Positions 7,630-15,851 of a stretch of DNA of 41,876 bases are shown here, one piece after another. Where the stretch lies: positions 1 to 41,876 of the forward strand of contig JANQMV010000024.1 in assembly GCA_028279865.1 (NCBI GenBank), given 5' to 3'. The position numbers were made by a program, and so were the translations under genes. This DNA comes from Candidatus Altimarinota bacterium (GTDB lineage Bacteria > Patescibacteriota > Gracilibacteria > JANQMV01). Position 1 is the stretch's first letter, and every line of letters begins with the position of its first letter. The notes under the pieces were generated by a model. It made no database searches, was not told the DNA's origin, and saw nothing but the letters and a program-made list of their open reading frames with translations.

Positions 7630-8472
7630 CTAGAATGGTAAATCCTCCGGCTTGATTTCACTTTCATAATTAACTTCCGGAACATCCGGTGTCTGTGCAG
7701 AAGGCGCTGGTGGAGAATTTTGATCTGTATTCTGAACGACCGGAGTTGCTCCTGCCTCCATTTCTATATCAGAGTGAGGATGCCCCAAACTCGTCACGCT
7801 ATCGGCAATTAATTCGGTAGTATACTTTTTTACTCCATCGGGTGTGTCCCAACTGCGAGTTTGTAAACGTCCGGAAATATAAACTTTACGCCCTTTTGTC
7901 ACTTCATTTGCTACTTGCTCGGCAAGCTTCCCCCACACAACCACATTATGAAATTCCGTTCTTTCTTGCTGAGAACCATCTTGCCCTTTCCACTGTTCAT
8001 TAGTAGCAACACCGAAGCTACAAACAGAAGAACCGTTTGGAGTAGTACGAAGCTCCGGATCACGACACATATTGCCCAAGATTTCACCACGATTTAACCC
8101 CCCTCCGATTTCAGCCTCGTCATTTAGCGGTGCCAACGGATTTTTCGGATCAAGTAAAATCAAATCTTCCGCGATGATTTTTGTTTTATATTTTTTGTTA
8201 CCATCCTGATCTTCCCAGCTTTCAGTCTGAATTCTTCCTGCTAAATAAACCTGTTTTCCTTTTCTTAAATATTTTTGAGCCAAATCAGCAAGTCCTCTCC
8301 AAACCACAACATTATGAAATGCTGTAACAACTTGAGTTTGTCCTTCCAAATTAATGAATTTACTTTTGGTCATAAGATTTAAATCACCCACAGAAACGCC
8401 TGCAGGAGTTTGTCTAATATCAGGGTCTTGAGTAAGATGACCAATAATTTGTGCACGATTGAGACAGAGCAT
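7630..8472 (-). CDS. ssb: Single-stranded DNA-binding protein with two tandem OB folds
   Basis: A 280-residue SSB that protects ssDNA and recruits repair and replication proteins. Two complete OB folds lie in one chain: residues about 1-108 (LNRAQIIGHLTQDPDIRQTP, then FHNVVVWRGLADLAQKYLRKG) and about 125-230 (LNRGEILGNMCRDPELRTTP, then FHNVVVWGKLAEQV). A proline/glutamine-rich linker follows, with the acidic interaction tip PEDLPF at the end. Bacterial SSBs usually carry one OB fold and form tetramers. Two-fold chains forming dimers are known from Deinococcus-Thermus, so a dimer is expected here. Start ATG, stop TAG. Confidence 0.93.
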   Translation of the reverse strand: MLCLNRAQIIGHLTQDPDIRQTPAGVSVGDLNLMTKSKFINLEGQTQVVTAFHNVVVWRGLADLAQKYLRKGKQVYLAGRIQTESWEDQDGNKKYKTKIIAEDLILLDPKNPLAPLNDEAEIGGGLNRGEILGNMCRDPELRTTPNGSSVCSFGVATNEQWKGQDGSQQERTEFHNVVVWGKLAEQVANEVTKGRKVYISGRLQTRSWDTPDGVKKYTTELIADSVTSLGHPHSDIEMEAGATPVVQNTDQNSPPAPSAQTPDVPEVNYESEIKPEDLPF

Positions 8473-8522
8473 AGGATTAAAATTAGAAATTAAAAATGAA
8501 TAAAAATATAAAAACTACATTA

Positions 8523-10172
8523 TTAACGTAATAAAATCGCTTCACCCGCCATTCCGTCATCAAACCATTTTGTGGAAAAAACAGCATGGCTAAAAGTAGC
8601 AAGAAAATTAACCTCTTGAGTATCAATACCCAAAAGAGTTAGGAATGCCGAGACCTTATTTAAATTGAAATAGCTTGATTCCTCGCCTTCAAGAAACATA
8701 TTGTTTTTTGCCTCCTTATAAATCTCATTTTTAAATAAACTATCTCCGGAATGCTTGGCTAAGTTAAGATTTTCCTGAACCGCCGCCACACTTGTTCCAA
8801 GAAAAACTTTCTTATCCTTAATAGCATAAGCGAAACTAAAAGGAACATTCTCAATTTCAACGCTTTGAATTATGCTACCTTCAAAATCCGTTTTCACTTT
8901 TTTGACCTTATCATCATTTGCCAAAAGCTCTCTAACAACCGAACCATCCTTCAATGTCGTTTCCTTCTTTTCTACCTTATGCTCTTCACTCTGCAAATAA
9001 AACCCTTCAAGCATTTTTTGTAAAATTTGATCCGCTTCCTCCTCATCATCAATTTCTAAAATCAATTTAAATTGAGGCATAGGTAAAAATCTGACTTCAA
9101 AAGCATAAGCATTTTTCAACAATTCATAAATATCCTCTTCCAAAGAAACTTCCGTACCAAAATAATTAGCGACTCTTGCTCGCAACATTCCCTCAAGGAT
9201 AATTGCAAAATAAGGTGTCGCCTCATCCCAAACTTTCAAAATCTGCTTGAAAGATTCTTTTAAATTCGTACCTCCCAGATAAAATCCCAAATCATCCGCA
9301 TACACGTATTTATCCAAATCATTCTTAGTCACAACAGAACCTGTCGCCACCAGACCTTTTTTAAGAGATAAATAAGAGTTTAAACGCAAACCTTGATTAA
9401 TTCGCGTAAAACTAAGTCCGCCTTCTTTCAGATACTCTTTTAGCGGCCCCAGATAAATTTCGTACTGACTGAAGTCAATTTTTTGTAAATTAAAATAAAC
9501 CCTTCCTCCGCCTATTTTAGGCAAATTATTCTTAACCCTGTTATAATCTCCCAGATCATGCAAAAAAACTGACTGAGCTTGATTTAGATCGATTAACTTT
9601 TTCAATGCAGCACTTTCATTGGAACAAATCAGGTAACCGTACAAAAAGCTACAATCCACATTCAAACTCTGGCTAAATGAAAGGATTTCAAATTTTTTAT
9701 ATTTTTCTATTTTTAATTCTTCCCCTTGCACGCCTAAGCTACGCAAAAACTCCAGAGCCTTTCTCTGGTTATTATTTTCCAAGAAGAGATAATAGCTTTC
9801 CTCTTCGTTTTCTTCAGCTCCATTGTAAATGGCAAAAGCAGCTTTATTCCCCAACCAACCTTTTGCCTGACTTGCAAAATCAGTTAAATTTTTATTGAGA
9901 TATTGTTTTAAAAACGGATCAATAATATGTGTCCGAAAATCCTCATTTTCTTCAATAAACTTCGCCAGCTCCACGCTGGAAAACTCCGTCACAATCATTA
10001 CATTCTCCGCAGGTAAGATTTCATCGACATCTTTGGCTTCAGAAATTTGAAAATACAAAAAATAACCAATAAATGACAAAGTAAAAGCTCCTAAAAAAGC
10101 AAAAAACAAGGTAGTTATTTTTGTCTGAAAAAGTTTAATTTTCTGAATTTTTTTTGTAAGTTTTTTGACCAT
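8523..10172 (-). CDS. Membrane-anchored DUF3352-like protein
   Basis: A 549-residue protein with one N-terminal membrane helix (about residues 20-43, after a lysine-rich start) and a large extracytoplasmic part. The region beginning LPAENVMIVTEF, with alternating beta strands and a middle repeat (residues about 50-260, then 270-540), resembles the DUF3352 family of bacterial exported proteins of unknown role. The topology, with positive residues inside, predicts a cell-surface anchored protein. It lies 50 bases downstream of nothing obvious in common with ssb, so operon membership is unclear. Start ATG; stop TAA. Confidence 0.6.
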   Translation of the reverse strand: MVKKLTKKIQKIKLFQTKITTLFFAFLGAFTLSFIGYFLYFQISEAKDVDEILPAENVMIVTEFSSVELAKFIEENEDFRTHIIDPFLKQYLNKNLTDFASQAKGWLGNKAAFAIYNGAEENEEESYYLFLENNNQRKALEFLRSLGVQGEELKIEKYKKFEILSFSQSLNVDCSFLYGYLICSNESAALKKLIDLNQAQSVFLHDLGDYNRVKNNLPKIGGGRVYFNLQKIDFSQYEIYLGPLKEYLKEGGLSFTRINQGLRLNSYLSLKKGLVATGSVVTKNDLDKYVYADDLGFYLGGTNLKESFKQILKVWDEATPYFAIILEGMLRARVANYFGTEVSLEEDIYELLKNAYAFEVRFLPMPQFKLILEIDDEEEADQILQKMLEGFYLQSEEHKVEKKETTLKDGSVVRELLANDDKVKKVKTDFEGSIIQSVEIENVPFSFAYAIKDKKVFLGTSVAAVQENLNLAKHSGDSLFKNEIYKEAKNNMFLEGEESSYFNLNKVSAFLTLLGIDTQEVNFLATFSHAVFSTKWFDDGMAGEAILLR

Positions 10173-10243
10173 TTTAGGATAAATTTCAAGCTGTGCAAGT
10201 ATAGATTAGAATCATGAAAAATTCTATGTTTTTATTGATAATT

Positions 10244-10891
10244 CTATTCACTTAAATTACGTCTATGGTATAACGCAAACAAAATATCACGAAAATCCTC
10301 CATAATCATATCTAAATCCGGCTTAATCAGAACAGATTCTCTCAATTGCTCATCTAAAAGTTTATTATAAAAAACATCTAGAATAATTTTCTCAATCTTG
10401 CTTTTATTGATCTTGCCATCCAATCTCGCCCTCACAGCTGCCTCCACAGAGTCAGCCAGCATGACCAAAGTCTCTTCAACTGTACGCGGTCTGGGACCCG
10501 GATAGCGATTTTTCTTATTTTCATCCACACTTGGAGCAATTGAATTACCATGATGCGAAGCAATAATCGCCACAACTTCATCCGGCAAATTAAAAGCTCT
10601 GGCAATACGTACGCCTTTTTCAACATGATTTAAAATCGTCTCTTCTTGCAGTGAGAAAGTATTTTCATCCTGATTTTCAGCAAAAAATTCCGGAGAGGCA
10701 ATTTTACCCAAATCATGTAACTGTCCTCCCACAACCGCAAGCAAGGGATTTGCTTCTTTAAAACGAAAAGAAGCTTGCATTGCTAATTCACCGACAAGAA
10801 GACCATGATAATAAGTCCCGGGAGCTTTTTGTCTTAATTTTTTAAGAAGCGGATAATTAGGATCACGCAACTCAAGAAGATGATTATCCAT
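10244..10891 (-). CDS. Stand-alone PgpH-like HD phosphohydrolase
   Basis: A 215-residue HD-domain protein matching the cytoplasmic catalytic domain of the 7TM-HD family (PgpH), which hydrolyses cyclic di-AMP. Metal ligands are in place: H29 (GTYYHGL), H59-D60 (LHDLGK), H89 (NHVEKG), H113-H114 (SHHG) and D147 (LADSVEA). PgpH normally has an extracellular domain and seven membrane helices before this point. Here the ORF begins exactly at the soluble domain (LLELRDPNYPLLKKLR), and a TTTAGACTTTAG-type repeat sits just upstream. It is either a natural soluble form or the intact C-terminal half of a broken gene. Stop TAG. Confidence 0.8.
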   Translation of the reverse strand: MDNHLLELRDPNYPLLKKLRQKAPGTYYHGLLVGELAMQASFRFKEANPLLAVVGGQLHDLGKIASPEFFAENQDENTFSLQEETILNHVEKGVRIARAFNLPDEVVAIIASHHGNSIAPSVDENKKNRYPGPRPRTVEETLVMLADSVEAAVRARLDGKINKSKIEKIILDVFYNKLLDEQLRESVLIKPDLDMIMEDFRDILFALYHRRNLSE

Positions 10892-10894
10892 ATG

Positions 10895-10930
10895 GTAAGA
10901 CTTTAGACTTTAGGAATTAGACTTTAGAAA
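10895..10930. repeat. Short TTTAGACTTTAG direct repeat
   Basis: Three near-identical units of AGACTTTAG lie directly upstream of the HD gene start. They mark the point where the membrane part of a PgpH-type gene would be expected. Confidence 0.5.
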
Positions 10931-10978
10931 CAAAATTGCCCCGCTATCTTAGCTTATTTTTCCAAAACTAAGCAACAA

Positions 10979-11012
10979 AAAACTCCAAATCCTGCTTCAG
11001 AATTTGGAGTTT
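10979..11012 (-). terminator. rpsU terminator
   Basis: An 11-bp stem (AAACTCCAAAT at 10980-10990 with 11002-11012), followed on the minus strand by a T-rich stretch. It lies 33 bases past the rpsU stop. Confidence 0.8.
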
Positions 11013-11045
11013 CAATTTTCTCTACTCACAGCTCAAAGCTGTGTT

Positions 11046-11249
11046 TTAGTAGTACATTCTCTTTGCTTTTTCAGATCTGTGTCCTTCTCTTACTACAGCT
11101 GCTTCTCTTACTTTCTTTTTAGTCAATTTCTTCTGATGATAACGACCTTTTCTAACTTGAAGCAATAAGCGAGTTCCTTGTACCTGTTTCTTAAATCTGT
11201 TGATTAATTTGTCAACCGATTCATTTTCTTTTCTTACTGCATAAATCAA
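11046..11249 (-). CDS. rpsU: Ribosomal protein bS21
   Basis: A 67-residue basic protein of the small ribosomal subunit, bound near the anti-Shine-Dalgarno region of 16S rRNA. The start is TTG at 11247-11249: a strong AGGAGG lies 9 bases upstream, and the resulting N-terminus MIYAVRKENES fits bS21 better than the two-residue longer TTG start at 11253-11255. The C-terminal half is very rich in K and R. This is one of only three genes in the window with a clear Shine-Dalgarno. It has its own terminator, so it is probably monocistronic. Stop TAA. Confidence 0.92.
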   Translation of the reverse strand: MIYAVRKENESVDKLINRFKKQVQGTRLLLQVRKGRYHQKKLTKKKVREAAVVREGHRSEKAKRMYY

Positions 11250-11259
11250 GTGCAAACAC

Positions 11260-11267
11260 CTCCTCTC
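11260..11267 (-). promoter_or_regulatory. Strong Shine-Dalgarno of rpsU
   Basis: The minus strand reads GAGGAGGT just upstream of two TTG codons. The spacing decides the start at 11249. Most other genes here lack any such motif. Confidence 0.8.
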
Positions 11268-11386
11268 ATAAAAATGAGTTAAAAAATAAACTTTTTAGCA
11301 GGAGTATAGTATATTTTTTAACAGCTTTGTCAACGTGAAAAGACTTTTAGTAAAAAATTTTAGAAGGAAAAAAAGAGTAAAAAAAT

Positions 11387-11561
11387 GCGTCATTTCGACT
11401 GCAATAAGCATCCTATAAAATTAGAAAAAGCGCGAATGGAATGGAGAAATCTTTAAGTTGAAGTAAAACTAATATTGCAACTAGAATTTATTTTCAGAAT
11501 TTAAGATTTCTCCACTACGTCTCTCTACGTAAACTTCAAGAGACTTCGGTCGAAATGACGC
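11387..11561. repeat. Dispersed palindromic element, family B, copy 2
   Basis: It fills the 340-bp gap between rpsU and mutS. The left end is GCGTCATTTCGACTG and the right end is CTTCGGTCGAAATGACGC, an inverted pair. The inner part has ATGGAGAAATCTTT and AAGATTTCTCCACTACGT arms. The right 57 bases are closely similar to 1662-1721. No coding potential was seen. Confidence 0.8.
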
Positions 11562-11595
11562 GAATAGCAGTAAAATCTAATCCATAAATTCTTTT

Positions 11596-12972
11596 CTAAA
11601 TCTTCCTCCTCCATTCATCAATCTTCTGCAAAGCATCCAAAGGAGTCAACGCATTAACATTAAGCTCCTTAATTTCTTCTTCAACTAAACTTGGTTTGCT
11701 TATAACTTTTTCAACAATTTTTGTTTCTCCAAAAATCCCCAGCTGTTCTGCCTTTTGTGCGACTTTTCCCAGTTCTTCTTTCTCAAGTTTACCCAGAATT
11801 TCCTGAGCACGCCTGACTATTTCCTTCGGTAATCCGGAAAGTTTCGCAACTTCAATGCCGTAACTTTTATCAACACCGCCTTTGATTATTTGATGCAAAA
11901 AGACAACTCCATCCGTTTTTTCGATTACCGCCATTGAAAAATTTTCCGCTGAGTCCAAACCTTTTATTAAATCATTCAGCTCATGGTAATGTGTTGCGAA
12001 AATTGTGTTTGCTTTGGTCTTGTCATGTAAATATTCTGAAATTGCCCAAGCAATCGAAACCCCGTCATATGTTGAAGTTCCTCTCCCGACTTCGTCTAAA
12101 ATGATGAAACTGTTTTTCGTTGCGTTACTTAAAATATAGGCTGTCTCCTGCATTTCCACCATAAATGTAGATTGTCCTTCAGAAAGATTGTCACTTGCTC
12201 CGACTCTACAGAAGATTTGATCCACCGGAGACATTTCGACTGAATCTGCCGGTACGAAAGAACCGATTTGTGCCATGAGAATTATTAGGGCATTTTGGCG
12301 TAAGTAAGTTGATTTACCCGCCATGTTTGGTCCGGTGAGGAGGATAAATCTTTGATCATCTGCCATGTTTAAGTCATTCGGTACGAAGTCGTCAGTTAAT
12401 TTTTCCACCACCGGATGTCTTCCGTTTTTAATCCTGAGTTTCTTTTCTTCGCTTAATTTAGGTCTGCTAAATCTGTATTTATGTGCGATTTCCGCAAAGC
12501 TATTTAAAATATCCAAGATCGCAACTTGATCAGCAGTTTGCTGGATTTTTTTAATTTCATGCATGACCTTTTCTCTTAATTCCAGAAAAAGCTTATATTC
12601 AAGTTCTTTAATTTTTTCCTCCGCTCCCAAGACTTTGTCTTCGTATTCTTTTAATTTTGGAGTAATATAGCGCGCTGCGTTTACCAAGGTTTGTTTGGTT
12701 TTATATTCTTCGGGAACTTTCTCGATTTGGCTACGTGGGACTTCGATAAAATAGCCAAAGACATTATTAAACTTGATTTTTAGCGTTGAAATTCCAGTGA
12801 GTTTTTGTTGCTCAATCTGATATTCCACTAAAAAGTCTTTGCCTCCGTTGGCAATTTTCCTCAATTCATCAAGCTCGACATTATATCCATCTCGAATCAT
12901 CCCTCCGTCCATAATCGTCAAGGGAGCTTCGTCTGTCAGAGCCTGATCCAGTAAGTCTATTATTGCTTGCAT
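11596..12972 (-). CDS. mutS: MutS C-terminal half, lacking the mismatch-binding domains
   Basis: A 458-residue ORF that matches bacterial MutS1 from about E. coli residue 400 to the end. It holds the second part of the core/lever domain and clamp, then a complete ATPase: Walker A TGPNMAGKST (213-222), signature NLSEGQSTFMVEMQ (262-275), Walker B FIILDEVGRGTS (289-300) and ATHYHEL. The last helices (TPLDALQKIDEW) are present. Domain I with the Phe-x-Glu mismatch wedge, domain II and the first part of domain III are absent. An in-frame TAA about 35 bases upstream of the ATG rules out a simple extension, and the NYN gene occupies the expected space. It is either a remnant or a special short MutS. 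Stop TAG. Confidence 0.85.
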   Translation of the reverse strand: MQAIIDLLDQALTDEAPLTIMDGGMIRDGYNVELDELRKIANGGKDFLVEYQIEQQKLTGISTLKIKFNNVFGYFIEVPRSQIEKVPEEYKTKQTLVNAARYITPKLKEYEDKVLGAEEKIKELEYKLFLELREKVMHEIKKIQQTADQVAILDILNSFAEIAHKYRFSRPKLSEEKKLRIKNGRHPVVEKLTDDFVPNDLNMADDQRFILLTGPNMAGKSTYLRQNALIILMAQIGSFVPADSVEMSPVDQIFCRVGASDNLSEGQSTFMVEMQETAYILSNATKNSFIILDEVGRGTSTYDGVSIAWAISEYLHDKTKANTIFATHYHELNDLIKGLDSAENFSMAVIEKTDGVVFLHQIIKGGVDKSYGIEVAKLSGLPKEIVRRAQEILGKLEKEELGKVAQKAEQLGIFGETKIVEKVISKPSLVEEEIKELNVNALTPLDALQKIDEWRRKI

Positions 12973-13071
12973 CTTTTTAGTTTTATAACTGACGGTATAT
13001 TGACATTATAAAATATATTTGATAGAATAATTTCAGAATTTCCACGAAAAGCTCCCTTTAAGGTTTTGTCC

Positions 13072-13575
13072 TTACTGGGCTCTTTTTTTGTATTCTAATT
13101 TTTTCTTTAAGTTACTCATAAAATCCAAATGATTTGCTGCTGCCTTTTTTAGTAAAGCTGAATAACGTTTTACATTCGGAGCCAAAACTTTTTCTAACTT
13201 ATTCTTTTTATTCAAATGCCTTACCAAACAAGCAAAATCTCCATCTCCCGAAACAATAATTGCTTTGTCATAGTCTGAAAAATCGATCATTGCCTGTAAA
13301 ACAAGTTCTGCATCAACATTACCTTTTATAGTTCCGTTTGAGTATTTTAAAATTTCTTTGAAAACCAAAATAAAACCGGCTTTTTGAAGTGAGTTATATA
13401 AATCTTGATTTTCTTCAAGATAGCCAATAAAGAGGTAAGCAACTTCAACTTGATATTTCTCTTTTAAATAAACCCTAAACCTCCTCCAATCCAAGCTCCA
13501 GCCCTGTCTTTTAATTTCAAGGTTTACGTTTTGGCTGTCGATAAAAGCATAATTTTTAGAACACCCTCTAAGCAT
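13072..13575 (-). CDS. NYN-domain (PIN-like) putative ribonuclease
   Basis: A 167-residue protein of the NYN/LabA-like branch of the PIN nuclease fold. Typical acidic positions are visible: YAFIDSQNVNLE near the start, GNVDAELVLQAM in the middle and IIVSGDGDFACLVRHL further on. These form the expected metal-binding site for RNA cleavage. No partner domain is present. It lies between elp3 and the truncated mutS on the same strand, where the missing part of mutS would be. Start ATG; stop TAA. The RNA target is unknown. Confidence 0.8.
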   Translation of the reverse strand: MLRGCSKNYAFIDSQNVNLEIKRQGWSLDWRRFRVYLKEKYQVEVAYLFIGYLEENQDLYNSLQKAGFILVFKEILKYSNGTIKGNVDAELVLQAMIDFSDYDKAIIVSGDGDFACLVRHLNKKNKLEKVLAPNVKRYSALLKKAAANHLDFMSNLKKKLEYKKRAQ

Positions 13576-13697
13576 TTTTGTTGAAATATCTCTTTTTAAA
13601 AACCAAGCAGGATTCTAACATTTTTTATAAAAAGAGGAAAAACAAAAACTCCTTTCCAAAGAAAAGAGAAAGTAATCAGGCAAAAGAGCTTAAAAAG

Positions 13698-13741
13698 GGA
13701 AAAAGTGCCGTCAAAACATTTCTGAACATGACGACACCCCC
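13698..13741 (-). terminator. Terminator after elp3
   Basis: GTGCCGTC at 13705-13712 pairs with GACGACAC at 13730-13737 with one weak pair. On the minus strand a T-rich run follows. It lies about 90 bases past the elp3 stop. The rest of the 253-bp gap (13576-13830) is AT-rich with no convincing gene. Confidence 0.6.
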
Positions 13742-13830
13742 TTTTTTATGTTCAAATCAGCTTTCTCAAATAAAAAAGTAAATGTTGTAATCCCGCATGA
13801 GTGATTTTTCTAGTTTTTTTTTACAAATAA

Positions 13831-15483
13831 CTAAATCCCCTTCTGTATATAAGTTCCCACCAAATCATAACCATTCTTCCGATAATATTCCCTCACCCCC
13901 ACACCGGAAATCACCGAAATTTTAGACAAACCATATTCATCCTTCGTAATCCTCTCCGCCTCCGCCAAAAGCTTCCGACCAAAACCAAGATGCTGTACAC
14001 TCCCCTTTTGCCCAATCCCGGTTTGTTCACCATAAGTATGCACCTCACGAATAATCGCAGAATCATTCAGCTCCCGAATAAAATGCTTCCTTTTCTCAAA
14101 AATCTGAGAAGGAATCCTTAAGCGCAACATTGAAATCAATTTATTCTGCTTCACATCTTCATAACTCAAAAAAACCTCCTTACCCCCCGAAGCATCATAG
14201 TCTTTCCTAACTAATTTAACATCATTCACATCAAAAGACTTTGCACGGATTTCACGACAGCGAATACACTGACACTCCACACCTTCCTTCTTCATTTTGT
14301 CATGCAAAAGCTGACGCAAGTTGGAAATTTTTGAACCGGCAATAATTGACTCAGCCGGAATATCACGAATCACACGAATAATACGCACATAGGTCGGTAT
14401 ATCCTTTTTAATTTCCAAAAGTAGTTTTACAAGTTCTTTGTCGCTATAAGGCGTATAATCTCCTGCTCTCCACCATTTAGCAATTTCCGCAAATTCAGTC
14501 ACCACACACGGATAAATCTTGATCAAGTCCGGCTGAAAATCAGGCTTATTAAACAAATCCCGGAACATTTGCACATCCTTTTCAAAATCAGATCCCGGTA
14601 AATTTGGCATCATATGATAACAAACCTTAAAACCGGCATCTTTCATCAATTTCGTCGCCTGCACGGTTTGCTCAATCAAGTGTCCCCTTTTGTTTTTTTC
14701 CAAAACAGTGTTATCAGTACTCTGCACCCCCACCTCAATTTTCGTACAACCAAGTTTACGGAAACGAATCAGCTCCTTCTCATCCACATAATCCGGGCGC
14801 GTTTCAAGGGTAAGCCCCACACATCTATGCTGACTTTGTTCGTTAATTTTCTGAGCCTCGACAATTGACTGCCCTTTGGGAGCTTTGGCGTATTTTTCCT
14901 TCACCTGATAAAAATCTTTCCCCTTTTGCGTACGCATTTTTTCATTTAAATTGACCTTCGCATTTAATCCCTGAAAACATTTTTTCACAAAAGAGGTTTG
15001 ATATTGCGGAGAAAAGTAATTAAAAGTTCCCCCCATCACAATTAACTCAACCTTACCCGTATCATGACCGGTTAAAGATAAAGCATGGATACGATTAAGC
15101 ACTTGCTTATAAGGATTAAACTCATTCAAAACCGCCCGCATCACTGCCGGTTCATTACTCAAATATGACTTTGGCATTTCCTTTTCCGTCGGACAAAAGC
15201 TACACTCTCCCGGACAATCATACGGTTTGGTTAAAACAGCCACAGGCGCAATCCCCGAGAGTGTTCTAATCGAACGCTTACGAATTATTTTCTCTAACTT
15301 TTCACTAGCTTCAATCGTTCCGTTTTTCATCAATTCCTTATACCCTTCAATAATTTCCAGATTCGTTAAATGTGCAATTCCGTATTTCGAAGAAATTCTG
15401 TTTTTCAAAGCATGTAACTCTTTCGGAGAAGAAACATCCTCTGCTATCGCCGTTTTAACTAAGTCTGTAACCGCTTTGTTCAT
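13831..15483 (-). CDS. elp3: Elp3-family radical SAM / acetyltransferase (tRNA uridine modification)
   Basis: A 550-residue protein with the Elp3 two-domain plan. A radical SAM domain carries an Fe-S cluster motif at C90, C94 and C97 (CPGECSFC), and a C-terminal GNAT acetyltransferase domain spans about 405-550 (QHLGFGRKLLAEAERI, then SVISGVGVREYYRKNGY). Elp3 makes the carboxymethyl-type modification at wobble U34 of tRNA. Single-subunit Elp3 without other Elongator parts is typical of archaea and some bacteria. Its ATG overlaps the stop of the PIN toxin gene by the ATGA arrangement, so translation is probably coupled. Stop TAG. Confidence 0.9.
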   Translation of the reverse strand: MNKAVTDLVKTAIAEDVSSPKELHALKNRISSKYGIAHLTNLEIIEGYKELMKNGTIEASEKLEKIIRKRSIRTLSGIAPVAVLTKPYDCPGECSFCPTEKEMPKSYLSNEPAVMRAVLNEFNPYKQVLNRIHALSLTGHDTGKVELIVMGGTFNYFSPQYQTSFVKKCFQGLNAKVNLNEKMRTQKGKDFYQVKEKYAKAPKGQSIVEAQKINEQSQHRCVGLTLETRPDYVDEKELIRFRKLGCTKIEVGVQSTDNTVLEKNKRGHLIEQTVQATKLMKDAGFKVCYHMMPNLPGSDFEKDVQMFRDLFNKPDFQPDLIKIYPCVVTEFAEIAKWWRAGDYTPYSDKELVKLLLEIKKDIPTYVRIIRVIRDIPAESIIAGSKISNLRQLLHDKMKKEGVECQCIRCREIRAKSFDVNDVKLVRKDYDASGGKEVFLSYEDVKQNKLISMLRLRIPSQIFEKRKHFIRELNDSAIIREVHTYGEQTGIGQKGSVQHLGFGRKLLAEAERITKDEYGLSKISVISGVGVREYYRKNGYDLVGTYIQKGI

Positions 15484-15851
15484 ACCAAATTTTTCATCAA
15501 ATCCTTATCAAAAGAAAAAAGCTTGCCTTTCTCATTTTTATGCATCACTAAAAGAGACACATCGACAAAAGAAAGTTTTGTTTTTGTTTTCTGTAAAAAA
15601 AAGACAACTTCTTTGAGTTCTTCTTCATTCAAACGTTGAACTTCTATTTTTGGATTACTCACAATCCATGTCAGAGCCTCTTGAGCAATTTGAAGACTTT
15701 CTCTCAATATTAAAACCGTATAAATTTCCCCCAGAATATAATCATTCAAAATAATTTTTGAGGTCTCATTAATAATCTTTTTTGATTCTTCAAAATGCTG
15801 ATCTTCACGACGAAAATAGGCGATTAGCACGCAAGAGTCTAAAATAAGCAT
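15480..15851 (-). CDS. PIN-domain toxin (VapC-like ribonuclease)
   Basis: A 123-residue PIN-fold protein. The acidic site residues are visible: D5 (MLILDSCVLI), E42 (GEIY), D97 (SFVDVSLL) and D115 (FSFDKDL). PIN toxins cleave tRNA or rRNA and are neutralised by the product of the adjacent gene, here an AbrB-type protein. No Shine-Dalgarno precedes the ATG; instead four copies of an 11-bp repeat fill the whole antitoxin-toxin gap. It ends in TGA overlapping the elp3 ATG, one of only three TGA stops in the window. The next in-frame TAG is seven codons on. Confidence 0.8.
   Translation of the reverse strand: MLILDSCVLIAYFRREDQHFEESKKIINETSKIILNDYILGEIYTVLILRESLQIAQEALTWIVSNPKIEVQRLNEEELKEVVFFLQKTKTKLSFVDVSLLVMHKNEKGKLFSFDKDLMKNLV

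Noticed and set aside
13000-13028. Promoter-like TTGACA-N17-TAGAAT on the plus strand
   Set aside because: It points into the 3' end of the minus-strand NYN gene with no downstream plus-strand gene. In AT-rich DNA this is likely chance, though an antisense RNA is not excluded.
11596-13575. MutS truncation as a simple frameshift with the N-terminus in another frame
   Set aside because: The upstream region encodes a complete NYN protein and none of the translated frames there shows MutS domains I or II, so the N-terminal half is absent, not merely out of frame.
13578-13781. 67-residue plus-strand ORF
   Set aside because: It is lysine-rich, divergent from the NYN gene with no gap, contains the elp3 terminator and lacks any supporting signal.
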